A stretch of 42,740 bases of DNA from a virus. The notes beneath the pieces were generated by a model that did not search any database, was not told the origin of the DNA, and worked only from the letters and a program-made list of their open reading frames with translations. Positions 31,552-41,070 of the stretch are shown here, piece by piece (position 1 is the first letter of the stretch; every line of letters starts with the position of its first letter). Position numbers and translations under genes: made by a program. The stretch is taken from IMG/VR virus record IMGVR_UViG_3300029893_000504, positions 1 through 42,740 of that record; one strand, given 5' to 3'.

Positions 31552-34250
31552 TGGCAACCGAGCGAGCCCAGATCCTCATCCGCGCCGTCGACGAGACACG
31601 CGCGGCCTTCGGCTCGATCCAGCGCAACCTCGGCGGCCTGGCCGACGCCGCACGCCGGGTCAACGGCGTGCTGGCCGGGCTCGGCGTGGCCTTGTCGGCG
31701 GCGGGCTTGGCCGCGATGGTCAGGTCGGCGCTGGAGTCGGCCGATGCGCTGAACAAGCTCTCGCAGCGGGTGGGCATCACGGTGGAGGCTCTGTCCACCC
31801 TGGTGCCGGCGGCGGAACTGTCCGGTGTCTCCGCCCAGACCTTCGAGACGGGGCTCAAGAAGCTCGCCACCACGATGTTCGAGGCGGCCACGGGCTCGGA
31901 GGAGTCCGCCCGGCGCCTCAAAGCGCTGGGCGTGGCGTTCCAGAACCAGGACGGCACGCTGCGCGCGACCGATGCGGTGCTGCTCGATCTGGCCGACCGT
32001 TTCCAGGCCATGCCTGACGGCGCGCAGAAGTCGGCGCTGGCGGTGCAGCTCTTCGGCAAGAGCGGCGCGGAGCTCATCCCCTTCCTGAACCAGGGACGCG
32101 AAGGCATCGCGGCATTGACCGGCGAGATGGAAGCGCTCGGCGTGCAGATCGGCGGCGACACCGCGGCGCAGGCCGAGGTGTTCAACGACTCGCTGGCCAA
32201 GCTGCGGCTGGCTGCGACGAGTCTGGCCAACCGGGTGATCGAGGCCTTCCTGCCGGCCCTGAACGAGATGGCCGGCGGCATGGTCGAGTCGGCCAAGCAG
32301 GGTGGCAGCTTGCGCGCGATCCTGGACGGCGTGGTGCTGGTGCTCAAGACCCTGGCGCTGGGTGCCGCCACGGTCGGCAAGGCCTTCGTCGCCCTGGGCG
32401 AGGCGATCGGCGCCGGCGTGGCCGCGGCCGTGCAGGCCCTGCAGGGCAACACTGCCGGCGCCAAGGCCATCATCGCCGAACTCAAGGGCAGCCTCGTGCG
32501 GCGTCTGGACGAGTTGGCCGAGTTCCGGGACAGCCTGTTCGACCCCAAGCCCATCGAGGTCCAGGCGCCGCGCATCCAGGCCGACCCGGCGCTGCTGCAA
32601 CGGCTCACGGCTCCGGGCCAGGCCCGCGAGGCCGCCAGCGCCCTGGCGGCCCTGCGCAAGGCGCAGATGGACGCCGAGTTCGCCCTGCTCAAAGACGGCC
32701 TCGAGCGCCAACAGCGCGCGCTCGATCAAGCACTGGAAGACCGGCTGCTGTCGGTGCGCGACTACCACGGCCGCAAGACTGCGCTGGAGCAGCGCGAACT
32801 CGACGCCGAGATCGCCCGTCGCCGGCTGGCACTCGCGGCTAGCCAAGCCGTCGCGACCAACCCGCGCGCTGCCGAATCGGACCGACTGCGCGCCAAAGCC
32901 GAGATCGCCAAGCTCGAGGCCGACCTCATCGTCCTCAACGACCGCCGCGCCGACATCGAGGTCGCCAACGCCCGCGCCGCCGCCCGGGCCGAGCGGGAAC
33001 TGGCCGAGGCCCTGGCCCAGGCGCGCGAGGAACTCGCCCAGATCACCGGCACCGACACGGCGGAGGACCGGCGCACCGCGATCGAGCGCAGCGTCCGGGA
33101 TCTTCGCGCACGCCTGGCGGCCGAGAACGACGCCGCGGGCGTCTCGCTCGTCGACCGGCTCATCTCTGTCCGCGCCGCGCAGGCCAACCTCGCCAAGCTG
33201 GAAAGCGAGTGGCGGCTCGTCACCGAGCGGCTGCGCAACGCCCAGGAGGCGATCCAGATCCAGCAGCAGGCCGGGCTGCTCACCGAAGCCCAGGCGCGCA
33301 GGCAGATCGTCGCCTTGCAGCAGCAATCTGCGGCCGAGATGCAGCGCCTGCTGCCCGCGATGCAGCAGGCCGCGCAGGCGATCGGGCCGGAGGCGGTGAA
33401 CCGCGTGGCCGCCTGGCGCAACGAACTGGAGCGCACACGGCTCGTCGTCGATGAGCTCGCGCCGATGTGGAACCGCATCGGCGAGGGCTTCGGCACCGCC
33501 TTGCAGGGCATGGTCACCGGTGCGCAGACGCTGCGCGAGGGTCTCGCCTCCATCTTCCGCTCGATCTCGGACGCCTTCTTGCAGCACCTGGTCGTCCAGC
33601 CCTTCCAGCAGTGGGTGGCGATGCAGGCGAGGATGCTCGCCATGAAGCTGGGCTTCACCCAGCAGGAAGCCGCCATCGAGCAGGCGGCGGCCGCCCAGTC
33701 GGTGGCCACCAAGCAGGCCGAGACGGCGGCCAAGGTCAGCGCCAACGCCGCCGAGGCGGGCTCGGGCGCGGCCGCCTCGCAGGCGTCGATTCCGGTCGTG
33801 GGCCCGGGGCTGGCGATTGCCGCGATGGCGGCGATGGTGGCCGCCGTCATGGCGCTGCTGGGCAACATCAAGAAGTTCGCCTCTGGAGGCTACGTGTCGG
33901 GTCCCGGCACGGCGACTTCGGATTCGATCCCGGCGCGGCTGTCGGCCGGCGAATACGTGGTGCGTGCGGCGGCGGTCCGGCGTGTCGGCGTGGCCTTCCT
34001 CGATGCCCTCAACGGCCTGCACGCCCCTCCGGTGTGGGACGGACGGCGTCTGGCCTTCGCCGCCGGGGGGCTCGTGCCCCAGGTCCAGGTGCAGCCGGCC
34101 GCGCCGCCGGTCAGCCAGGCCGTGCGCATCGTCAACGCCATCGACCCGGGCGTCACCCACGACCACCTGCAGACCCCCGCCGGCGAGCGGGTGATCCTCA
34201 ACATCATCGGGCGCAACGCGCGCGCGGTGCGCGCGGCGCTCCAGGGGTAA
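31551..34250 (+). CDS. tail tape measure protein
   Basis: An 899-residue protein. The N-terminal 90 residues are helical; a hydrophobic stretch lies near 260-300; long coiled coil spans about 350-640 (AELRQQRALDQ-type heptads, e.g. ELDAEIARRRLALAASQAV). A hydrophobic segment (GPGLAIAAMAAMVAAVMALL) lies near 750-770, followed by FASGGYVSGPGTATSDSIPA and LSAGEYVV, the typical tape measure C-terminal signature. At about 0.15 nm per residue the tail would be near 135 nm. Confidence 0.94.
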   Translation: MATERAQILIRAVDETRAAFGSIQRNLGGLADAARRVNGVLAGLGVALSAAGLAAMVRSALESADALNKLSQRVGITVEALSTLVPAAELSGVSAQTFETGLKKLATTMFEAATGSEESARRLKALGVAFQNQDGTLRATDAVLLDLADRFQAMPDGAQKSALAVQLFGKSGAELIPFLNQGREGIAALTGEMEALGVQIGGDTAAQAEVFNDSLAKLRLAATSLANRVIEAFLPALNEMAGGMVESAKQGGSLRAILDGVVLVLKTLALGAATVGKAFVALGEAIGAGVAAAVQALQGNTAGAKAIIAELKGSLVRRLDELAEFRDSLFDPKPIEVQAPRIQADPALLQRLTAPGQAREAASALAALRKAQMDAEFALLKDGLERQQRALDQALEDRLLSVRDYHGRKTALEQRELDAEIARRRLALAASQAVATNPRAAESDRLRAKAEIAKLEADLIVLNDRRADIEVANARAAARAERELAEALAQAREELAQITGTDTAEDRRTAIERSVRDLRARLAAENDAAGVSLVDRLISVRAAQANLAKLESEWRLVTERLRNAQEAIQIQQQAGLLTEAQARRQIVALQQQSAAEMQRLLPAMQQAAQAIGPEAVNRVAAWRNELERTRLVVDELAPMWNRIGEGFGTALQGMVTGAQTLREGLASIFRSISDAFLQHLVVQPFQQWVAMQARMLAMKLGFTQQEAAIEQAAAAQSVATKQAETAAKVSANAAEAGSGAAASQASIPVVGPGLAIAAMAAMVAAVMALLGNIKKFASGGYVSGPGTATSDSIPARLSAGEYVVRAAAVRRVGVAFLDALNGLHAPPVWDGRRLAFAAGGLVPQVQVQPAAPPVSQAVRIVNAIDPGVTHDHLQTPAGERVILNIIGRNARAVRAALQG

Positions 34251-34253
34251 GCC

Positions 34254-35324
34254 ATGGCCTTGATCTTCATCGACGGTTTCGATCACTACGACCCGCAGGC
34301 ACTCGACCCCTTCGGCGATCCGTGGCTCGCGCGCGGCAAGGCGGCGTACCTGTCGCCGCAGGCCACGCGCATCCCCGGTCGGCGACCCTCGTCCTACGCC
34401 TTGCGCCTGCCCGCAGGCGCCGGCGGCGGGTATGTGAAGAACCTGGAGGCCGGGCGCACCAGCCTCATCGTCGGTGCCGCTGTGCGCGTGGCGCCGTTCG
34501 AGAGCACCGGCGAGGAGCCGGTGCTGCTCGGCGTGCGCGACACCACCGCGCAGGTGGCGCACCTCTTGCGCATCGGCGAGGACGGGCGCCTGAAGCTCTA
34601 CCGGCGGACGGGATCGGGAACGAGCGGCTGGGACCAGTGGATCTCGACCTCGGTCATGACGGCGGCCGTGCGGGGGTGGCACTACGTCGAACTGCAGGTC
34701 GTGCAGGGCACGAGCAACGGCACGTTGAACGTGCGCCTCAACGGCGTGCTCGCGATCACCCTGTCGGCGCAGAACACCACCCAGGGCGGCGGGCCGCTGC
34801 TCACCGCCTTCGCAGGCAGCGTGCCCGGCCAACCGTGCCCGGTCACCGTCGACGTGGACGACCTGTACCTGGCCGACACCTCGGGCACGATCAACAACAC
34901 GTTCCTCGGCGACGTGCGGGTGGATGCCTTGAAGCCGCAAGCGCCTGGGGCGCTGAACCAATGGACGGTCGAGCCCGTGGGGCTGCCCGCTTGGGCCGCG
35001 GTGAGCGACGGCGACGAAGCCACGGCCATCCGTGCGGCCACCGCCGGCCTGCGCCAGACCTTCGACGTCGAGGCGCTGCCCGTGATGACCACCCCGGCGA
35101 TCCACGGCGTGCAGGTGACCCTGCTCGCGCGCAAGACGGATGCGGGCACCGGCCGCGTGCGCGCGCTGGTGGCGAGCGGCGCGCAGATGGCGGTCAGCAG
35201 CGACATCAACTTGCAAGAGCAACTGGCCTGGCACACGGCGCTGTTCGAGCGCAACCCGAACGGCAACGTGCAGTGGACGGAGGGCGCCTTCAACGCGGCC
35301 GAGTTCGGGCTGGAGTCGGCATGA
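34254..35324 (+). CDS. tail protein with lectin-like (LamG/concanavalin) fold
   Basis: A 356-residue protein. It starts LIFIDGFDHYDPQALDPFGD, has YVKNLEAGRTSLIVGAAVRV and RGWHYVELQVVQGTSNGTLN, the strand pattern of concanavalin-like domains of phage tail proteins, and a C-terminal ATAGLRQTFDVEALP part. It may bind carbohydrate on virion or host surface. Its stop overlaps the next start by 4 bp. Confidence 0.75.
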   Translation: MALIFIDGFDHYDPQALDPFGDPWLARGKAAYLSPQATRIPGRRPSSYALRLPAGAGGGYVKNLEAGRTSLIVGAAVRVAPFESTGEEPVLLGVRDTTAQVAHLLRIGEDGRLKLYRRTGSGTSGWDQWISTSVMTAAVRGWHYVELQVVQGTSNGTLNVRLNGVLAITLSAQNTTQGGGPLLTAFAGSVPGQPCPVTVDVDDLYLADTSGTINNTFLGDVRVDALKPQAPGALNQWTVEPVGLPAWAAVSDGDEATAIRAATAGLRQTFDVEALPVMTTPAIHGVQVTLLARKTDAGTGRVRALVASGAQMAVSSDINLQEQLAWHTALFERNPNGNVQWTEGAFNAAEFGLESA

Positions 35325-36880
35325 CCGAGCGTGTGTTGACCGAGGCTCTGGCAGAGGCCGCCGCCCAACCCGCTGCGATGGCGCAGGTGGTCGAACAGCG
35401 TGCCGAGTCGATCTCGCGCGCGGCCTTCGGAGCGCTGGCCGCCACGGCCTTCGCCGAGACCTCGGCCCGGCCGCTGCCAGGCGCTCATCTGCCGACGCTG
35501 TGGGCCGAGACGCTGGCGGAGCACGCGCCGCCGCTGCACGCCGCCGCCTTGCTCGTCGAGGTGTTGCGCCGCGACACCGCCGCGGCGGCGATGGTCGCAG
35601 AAGCGATGGAGGCCTTCGGCGAGACGCCCTGGCCCGAGGCTCCACGCGGGGTGTTCGCCTTCCGTCACGACTGGGCCGAGCCCCTCATCGAGCGCCTGCA
35701 ATGGGCGACCGGCGTAGTGCGGCTCGCCTCGGGCAACGAGGCGCGGCAGGGGCTGCGGCGCGTGCCGCGGCGATCCCTCACCTACCACGTGGGCCACGGG
35801 CGCGCGAGCGACGCGCTGGTGGCCGACTGGCTCGCCGACCATCTGGGCAGGACTGCGTGGTGGCCGCTGCCGCAACACGCGGTGAGGCTGACCTCGGCGG
35901 CGGACAGGGGCGCGCGGCTGCTTCCAGTGACGCCGGTGGATGCGGCGGGCTTCGCGCCGGCCGCAGCCAAGCTGCGCCTGGAGGAGGACGGCCTGCACTG
36001 GCCTGCGGATCGGCGCCTCGCGCTGCTGATGGCCCCGGACGGCTGGCAGGTGCTGGCGCTCGCCGAGGTGGAGCCGGATCGACTGTGGCTCACCGAGCCG
36101 CTGGCACGGGCGGTTCCTGCAGGGGCGACCGTCCTGCCCCTGGTCGAGGGCGTGGCGGTGGAGCCGGCCGAGTTCGCGCAGTGGGTGCCGGGCATCATTG
36201 CCGGCAGCGTCACCGCGCAGGTGGCCTTCGAGCCGCTGCCGATGGATGGCCTGCTCGACGATCCCTGGCTCGACGGCCTACCCGTCTGGCCCGATGGCAA
36301 CTGGCGCGACGACCCTTCCGTCACGGCGCAGGGCGTGGTCACGCGGCAGGACCTCTCCCCGGCCGACCCCTGGGTCCGCCGTGACGACCCGTGGCCGACG
36401 ACGACCTTCCAGCGCCGGTTTCTGGCGGCCGGGCGTGAAGACATCGCCCGCTGGCGCGCGCGGCTGTACCGCGCCCAGGGGCGGCTCGGTGCCTGTTGGC
36501 TGCCCGACGGTCTGGCGCCGGTGCTGCGCGTGACGCGTGAGGCTGATGGAGAAGACGGCTTCCTGCGCGTCACAGGTGAGGACCTCTCGGCCTTCTGGCA
36601 CCGCCCGGCCGGTGCGCTGATCGTGCATCCCGACGGCCAGCGCCAGCACGTGCTCACCGCCACCTGCCATCACGACGGCGGCGGCGTGCTGGTGCTGTGC
36701 TCCGGGCTCGAAGCCCCCGTCCCGGCCGGCAGCCGCGTCCTGCGTCTTTCGCGCTGCCGGCTCGACCACGACGCGGTGGAGCTCCACTGGCACACCCCCG
36801 AGCTGGTCGAGATGCCCCTGACCCTGCGCCGGCTGCCCGAGCCGCGCGGCAACGATCGCAGCAGCTACACCGCATACTGA
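35321..36880 (+). CDS. minor tail / distal tail-like protein
   Basis: A 519-residue protein, not assignable to a precise family. The N-terminus is helical (TEALAEAAAQPAAMAQVVEQ); residues 90-150 contain PRGVFAFRHDWAEPLIERLQ. The middle (SVTAQVAFEPLPMDGLLDDP, near 290) and the C-terminal FWHRPAGALIVHPDGQRQHV suggest beta-rich distal tail domains. It sits between the lectin-like gene and the BR0599 gene, where related phages encode a baseplate hub component. Confidence 0.72.
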   Translation: MTERVLTEALAEAAAQPAAMAQVVEQRAESISRAAFGALAATAFAETSARPLPGAHLPTLWAETLAEHAPPLHAAALLVEVLRRDTAAAAMVAEAMEAFGETPWPEAPRGVFAFRHDWAEPLIERLQWATGVVRLASGNEARQGLRRVPRRSLTYHVGHGRASDALVADWLADHLGRTAWWPLPQHAVRLTSAADRGARLLPVTPVDAAGFAPAAAKLRLEEDGLHWPADRRLALLMAPDGWQVLALAEVEPDRLWLTEPLARAVPAGATVLPLVEGVAVEPAEFAQWVPGIIAGSVTAQVAFEPLPMDGLLDDPWLDGLPVWPDGNWRDDPSVTAQGVVTRQDLSPADPWVRRDDPWPTTTFQRRFLAAGREDIARWRARLYRAQGRLGACWLPDGLAPVLRVTREADGEDGFLRVTGEDLSAFWHRPAGALIVHPDGQRQHVLTATCHHDGGGVLVLCSGLEAPVPAGSRVLRLSRCRLDHDAVELHWHTPELVEMPLTLRRLPEPRGNDRSSYTAY

Positions 36881-36882
36881 CC

Positions 36883-37668
36883 ATGAGCGAGGGCCCCCTG
36901 TTCGAAGTCGAGCTCTACGCCTTCGAGGGCACGAGCGGCAGCTTCCGGCTCACCCCGCACGAGTTCGACGTGGAGATCGGCGGGGAGCGCTACGAGCGCT
37001 GCCCCCTCGAGCGCAGCGCGCTCGCGCTCGGCGCCGAAGCGGCCAAGTCGGCGCTGGAGTTGAAGCTGCCGCCCGACCACGCCCTCGTGCGGCATCTGCT
37101 GCAGGCGGCGATCACCGGCGAGGCGACCGCGGTGCGGTTGGCGGTCGCTCGACGTGACGCCTGGGGCGACTATTGGTGGCTTTCCGGCACGCGCTGGATG
37201 GGCCGCGTGCTCGGGGTGGAGGTGGCCGATGACTCTGCGCGCATCCGCTGCGAGTCCGCCCAGGTGAGCTTGAAGCGCATTGGTCTGCGGCGGCTCTACA
37301 GCCGCGCCTGCTCGCACGTGCTGTATTCGGCCGCGTGCGGGGCGACGCCGATCTCGGGCAGCGCCGAAGTGATCCGCTCCGAAGGCCGCCAGGTGGAACT
37401 GGCGAGCCTCCCGCCCGAGGTGGCCGGCATGCTCGCCGGCGGCTGGTTGCAGACGCCGGCAGGCGCGCGCCACATGATCGTCAGCGAATCATATGCGGGC
37501 GTGGAACTGCTCTATCCGGTGGGGCTTGCGCCGCAGACGCCGGTCGAGCTCGTGGCCGGCTGCGATCACAGCATGCCCACCTGCGCCGCGCGCTTCGACA
37601 ACCTCGCCAACTACGGCGGCTTCCCCTTCATTCCGACGAAGAACCCGTTCTCGACGGGCGTCTTCTGA
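36883..37668 (+). CDS. phage BR0599/DUF2163 family tail protein
   Basis: A 261-residue protein. The N-terminal half has FRLTPHEFDVEIGGERYERC and the RSALALGAEAAKSALELKLP segment; the C-terminal half carries LYSRACSHVLYSAACGATPI and the conserved end CDHSMPTCAARFDNLANYGG with FPFIPTKNPF, the BR0599 signature. Cysteines are conserved and may bind metal or an Fe-S site. In lambda-type tails this position corresponds to gpL. Confidence 0.9.
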   Translation: MSEGPLFEVELYAFEGTSGSFRLTPHEFDVEIGGERYERCPLERSALALGAEAAKSALELKLPPDHALVRHLLQAAITGEATAVRLAVARRDAWGDYWWLSGTRWMGRVLGVEVADDSARIRCESAQVSLKRIGLRRLYSRACSHVLYSAACGATPISGSAEVIRSEGRQVELASLPPEVAGMLAGGWLQTPAGARHMIVSESYAGVELLYPVGLAPQTPVELVAGCDHSMPTCAARFDNLANYGGFPFIPTKNPFSTGVF

Positions 37669-37684
37669 ACGCACAGATCCTCCC

Positions 37685-37912
37685 ATGTGGTACCTGGTCG
37701 TCATCGTCGTGGCAGCGCTGGTCTCGGCGGCGCTGGCGCCCAAGCCGCCCGCCCCGAAACCCGCCGAACTCTCCGACCTCGACGCGCCCACCGCCGAGGA
37801 GGGCCGGCCGATCCCGGTCGTCTTCGGCGCAGTGCTGCTGCGCGGCGCCAACGTCGTGTGGTACGGCGACCTGGAGGCCGAGCCGATCAAGAAGAAGGGC
37901 GGCAAGAAATGA
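37685..37912 (+). CDS. small tail protein with N-terminal hydrophobic segment
   Basis: A 75-residue protein. Residues 2-18 (WYLVVIVVAALVSAALA) are a hydrophobic segment, followed by a proline-rich linker, LSDLDAPTAEEGRPIPVVFG and NVVWYGDLEAEPIKKKGGKK. The GRPIPVVFG motif also begins tip proteins, so it may be a docking part of the tip complex. ATGA overlap with the next gene. Confidence 0.8.
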   Translation: MWYLVVIVVAALVSAALAPKPPAPKPAELSDLDAPTAEEGRPIPVVFGAVLLRGANVVWYGDLEAEPIKKKGGKK

Positions 37913-38118
37913 GCAAGGACGTGACCGTCACCATCGCCCACGTGCGCGCCGCCGGTCTGTGCGTGCACGGCACGCGCACCTGGTTCGCACGCCAGGGCCT
38001 GGACTTCCGTGACTTCCTCGCCCGGGGGCTGCCCGCCTCCGTGCTGCTGGCCACCGGCGACGCGATGGCGCGGCGCGTGGTCGAGGTCGCGCAGGCCTGC
38101 CATGAGGAGCCGCGCTGA
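37909..38118 (+). CDS. small tail tip assembly protein
   Basis: A 69-residue protein with TVTIAHVRAAGLCVHGTRTW, then FARQGLDFRDFLARGLPASV. Related phages encode such a small protein just before the J-like gene. I cannot name its role. Its stop overlaps the next start (TGATG). Confidence 0.78.
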   Translation: MSKDVTVTIAHVRAAGLCVHGTRTWFARQGLDFRDFLARGLPASVLLATGDAMARRVVEVAQACHEEPR

Positions 38119-40397
38119 TGGGCGGGCGCCGCAAGAAGCAGACCGTCGGCTACCGCTACCGGATCGGGATGCACCTGGTGCTGTGTCAGGGGCCGGTGGA
38201 TGCGGTGCAGGAGATCCAGATCGGCGACCGCAGCGCCTGGGGCGATGCGAGCCGCGCGCCGCTCTCGAGCGGCCACGGGCTGGGGCGCCTCTCCATCGAT
38301 CGGCCCACGCTCTTCGGCGGCGACGAACGCGAAGGCGGCGTGGTGGGCGACCTCGACGTGCTCGCAGGCAGTGCCGCGCAAGACCGCAACGACTACTTGA
38401 TGAGCCGCCTGGGCGCGGCCATCCCGGCCTTCCGCGGGGTGCTGTCGATCGTGGCGCGCAAGATCCTGTTCGCCGCGAACAACCCCTACCTCAAGCCCTG
38501 GGCGGTGCGGGTGCGGCGCTTCACGGCGGGCTGGCACGACGAACCCTGGATGCCCTGGAGCGCCGAGGTGCGGGCCTGGGATGCCGACACCGGCACCCAT
38601 CTCACCGTCGGCATGAACCCGGCCCACATCCTGGTGCAGTGCCTCACCGACCCGCACTGGGGCATGGGCTATCCGCCGTCCACGCTGGGCTCAAGCTTCT
38701 GGAACGCGGCCTGGGCGCTCGAAGCCGAAGGCTTCGGCCTGAACCTCCTCTGGACGCGCCAGCAGCCGATCGAGGCCTTCATCGCCCAGGTGCTCGACCA
38801 TGTCGGCGGCCTCCTCTACCTCGACCCGGAGCAGGGCACGTTCGAATTGAAGCTCCTGCGCGACGATTACTGGATCGACGGGCTGCCGGTGCTCGGCCCC
38901 GACGAGATCGTGCGCATGGAGCGTTTCGAGCGCGCGCAGTGGGGCGAGCTGCCCAACGAGATCACCGTGGTCTACACCGACTGGGCAACGGCCAAGGAAG
39001 CCACCGTCACGGTGGAGAACCTCGCCGCGATCCAACTGCAAGGCGGCGTCATCAACCAGCGGCGCGACTATCCGGGCGTGAACCACGGGCCGCTGGCCGC
39101 ACGGCTCGCGCTGCGCGACCTGCGCGCACTGGGCTCGCCGCTGGCGCGCATGACGCTCACCGTCGCCCCCGGCGCCCTGGAGCGTCCGCCCTTGCCGGGG
39201 GACGTGTTCCTGCTGCATTGGCCGCGGCTGGGCATCGAGCGCATGGTGGTGCGCGTCACCGGCATCGACACCGGCACGCTGGGCGCCTCCGAATGGCGCA
39301 TCGAGGCCGTGGAGGATGTCTTCGGCATGGGCCAGACCGTGCTCACGCCCACCCCGCCGCGCGTGGAGGAGCCGCCGCTCACGCCGCTGCCGCCGGCCCT
39401 GGTGCTGGCGGTCGAGGTGCCGTACTGGGAACTCGCGCGGCGCCTGAGCCGGGCCGATCTCGCCACCCTCACCGACACGGACACCTACGTCGGGGCCCTG
39501 GCCTGTGCGGGCGGCACGGGGCAGTTGAACTGGCAGCTCGCCACCGGGCCCACGAGCGCCGATCTCGAGGCGGTGGCCCCGGAAGACTACGCACCCCTGC
39601 TCACGCTCGGCCAGGCGCTGCCGGCCACCGAATCCGATGCGCTGGCCGTGCCCGTGACGGCGCTGGCCCAGCCCGAGCGCCTGGCGGTCGGCGACTACGC
39701 CTACCTGATCGACGCCAGCGGTGCGATCCGCGAAGCCGTGGCGATCCTCGCCTTCGATGCCACCGCGGGCACGGTGGATCTCGCCCGCGGCGTGCTCGAC
39801 ACCACGCCGCAGGCCCATCCGGCCGGCACGCGACTGGTGGGCGTGGGTGAGTGGCTGGCCGCCGAGACCACCGAGCGCGTGCCGGGCGAGTCGGTCTTCG
39901 TCGCCGCCATCCCGCGCACGGCCAGCGCCGAGGGCGATACGGTACTCGCCGCCAACGGCGCACCGATCGTGCTCGCGGGCCGCCAGGCGCGGCCGTACCC
40001 GCCGGGGCGCATCCGACTCAACGGCCAGACGGAGCCCGCCGTGGTCGCCGGCGACCTCACCCTCACCTGGGCACACCGCGACCGCACCCAGCAGACCGCC
40101 TACCTCGTGCGTCAGGACGAGGGCGACATCGGCCCCGAACCCGGAACCACCTACGCAGTACGCCTCTGTGACCGCAACGGTACCCTCGTGCGCAGCGAGA
40201 CCGGCCTCACCGGCAACACCTGGACCTGGGACGTGGCCAGTGCCGCCCTGGACGCCGGCGTCGCGGGCGACCTCGTCACCGTCGAGATCGAGGCCGAGTG
40301 CGACGGGCTCGTGAGCTGGCAGGCGCAAGTGCGCACCGTCGAGCGCGCGGGCTACGGCTTGCGCTGGGGGCAGTACTGGGGCGGGGTGTCGCCATGA
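38118..40397 (+). CDS. tail tip / host specificity protein (J-like)
   Basis: A 759-residue protein. The N-terminus has KKQTVGYRYRIGMHLVLCQG; residues about 200-260 contain FIAQVLDHVGGLLYLDPEQG with FELKLLRDDYWIDGL, the phage tail tip domain (Phage-tail_3). The later part holds fibronectin-like strands (RIRLNGQTEPAVVAGDLTLT, ending in VERAGYGLRWGQYWGG). It is the probable central tip and receptor-interacting protein. Shorter than lambda J. Confidence 0.88.
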   Translation: MGGRRKKQTVGYRYRIGMHLVLCQGPVDAVQEIQIGDRSAWGDASRAPLSSGHGLGRLSIDRPTLFGGDEREGGVVGDLDVLAGSAAQDRNDYLMSRLGAAIPAFRGVLSIVARKILFAANNPYLKPWAVRVRRFTAGWHDEPWMPWSAEVRAWDADTGTHLTVGMNPAHILVQCLTDPHWGMGYPPSTLGSSFWNAAWALEAEGFGLNLLWTRQQPIEAFIAQVLDHVGGLLYLDPEQGTFELKLLRDDYWIDGLPVLGPDEIVRMERFERAQWGELPNEITVVYTDWATAKEATVTVENLAAIQLQGGVINQRRDYPGVNHGPLAARLALRDLRALGSPLARMTLTVAPGALERPPLPGDVFLLHWPRLGIERMVVRVTGIDTGTLGASEWRIEAVEDVFGMGQTVLTPTPPRVEEPPLTPLPPALVLAVEVPYWELARRLSRADLATLTDTDTYVGALACAGGTGQLNWQLATGPTSADLEAVAPEDYAPLLTLGQALPATESDALAVPVTALAQPERLAVGDYAYLIDASGAIREAVAILAFDATAGTVDLARGVLDTTPQAHPAGTRLVGVGEWLAAETTERVPGESVFVAAIPRTASAEGDTVLAANGAPIVLAGRQARPYPPGRIRLNGQTEPAVVAGDLTLTWAHRDRTQQTAYLVRQDEGDIGPEPGTTYAVRLCDRNGTLVRSETGLTGNTWTWDVASAALDAGVAGDLVTVEIEAECDGLVSWQAQVRTVERAGYGLRWGQYWGGVSP

Positions 40398-40468
40398 TCG
40401 CCGGGCCGTCCCAAGATCATGGCGCGCCCCCTCGGGGGGCCGCCGCCCAGCGGCGGGGGCAGCTATGA
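40390..40468. repeat. hairpin chain between tip protein and glycosyltransferase genes
   Basis: CGCCATGATC (40390-40399) pairs with GATCATGGCG (40415-40424) over the end of the tip gene. Then GCCCCC-TCG-GGGGGC (40426-40440) and CCGCCGC-CCA-GCGGCGG (40440-40456). A 24-codon reading frame (40394-40468) links the two genes by ATGA overlaps, so ribosomes could pass through. Probably a modulator of downstream expression or a REP-like insertion. Confidence 0.65.
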
Positions 40469-41058
40469 GTCCGCCGCGCATCGACGTGCACCTGCTCACC
40501 CTCGACGAGCCCGGGCACTGGCGCGAGGAATGTCTCGCCAGCCTCGTCGGCGCGCCGATCCGCCTGCACCGGCTGCCAGGCATCCCGGGGCGTGTCGGGA
40601 AGGCGCGAGCGGCGGGCTTCGCGCGAGGGACCTTGGCGCTCGTGTCCTTCGTCGATCCCGACGACCGCTACGAGGCCGGCGCCTTCGCGCAGCTGGCCGA
40701 TGCGCTCGATGCCTGCCCCTCCGCGGTGCTCGCTTACACCGACGAGGCACTGATCGACGAGCACGGCCGAGTCATCGGCGTGCGGCGACTGGCCTACAGC
40801 GCCTTCCAACACGCCCATTCGGCCAGCCATGTCCACGGCCTGATCGTGATGCGCCGAAGCGCCGTCGAGCCGGTGCTCCACCGCATTGCCGACCTCGACG
40901 CCGAGGCTGACTGGCTGCTCACCCGGCTCGTGGCCGGGTGTGGCGGCGTGCTGCACCTGCCCCTCGTCGGTCGCCACTGGCGGCAGCACCCGAACCAGCA
41001 CCACCGCCGCACGCGCAGCACGGCTTTGGGGCCACTGCCGAGTCTTGCGACACCTTGA
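40465..41058 (+). CDS. glycosyltransferase family 2-like protein
   Basis: A 197-residue protein. VDVHLLTLDEPGHWREECLA-like strand-helix, GRVGKARAAGFARGTLALVS and FVDPDDRYEAGAF match the GT-A core with a DxD-like FVDPDD motif; LADALDACPSAVLAYTDEAL and a later AHSASHVHGLIVMRR continue the family pattern. It would move a sugar from an NDP donor. Its place inside the tail module suggests it glycosylates virion proteins or alters the host surface after infection; both are inferred. The C-terminus is His/Arg rich. Confidence 0.8.
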   Translation: MSPPRIDVHLLTLDEPGHWREECLASLVGAPIRLHRLPGIPGRVGKARAAGFARGTLALVSFVDPDDRYEAGAFAQLADALDACPSAVLAYTDEALIDEHGRVIGVRRLAYSAFQHAHSASHVHGLIVMRRSAVEPVLHRIADLDAEADWLLTRLVAGCGGVLHLPLVGRHWRQHPNQHHRRTRSTALGPLPSLATP

Positions 41059-41070
41059 GGAGATGAACCA

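Noticed and set aside
31548-35645. Very long open frame on the minus strand (1365 codons) opposite tape measure and tail genes
   Set aside because: It runs antisense to clearly recognised genes, has Arg/Gly/Leu-rich non-native composition and no ribosome site. Long antisense frames are expected in GC-rich DNA.
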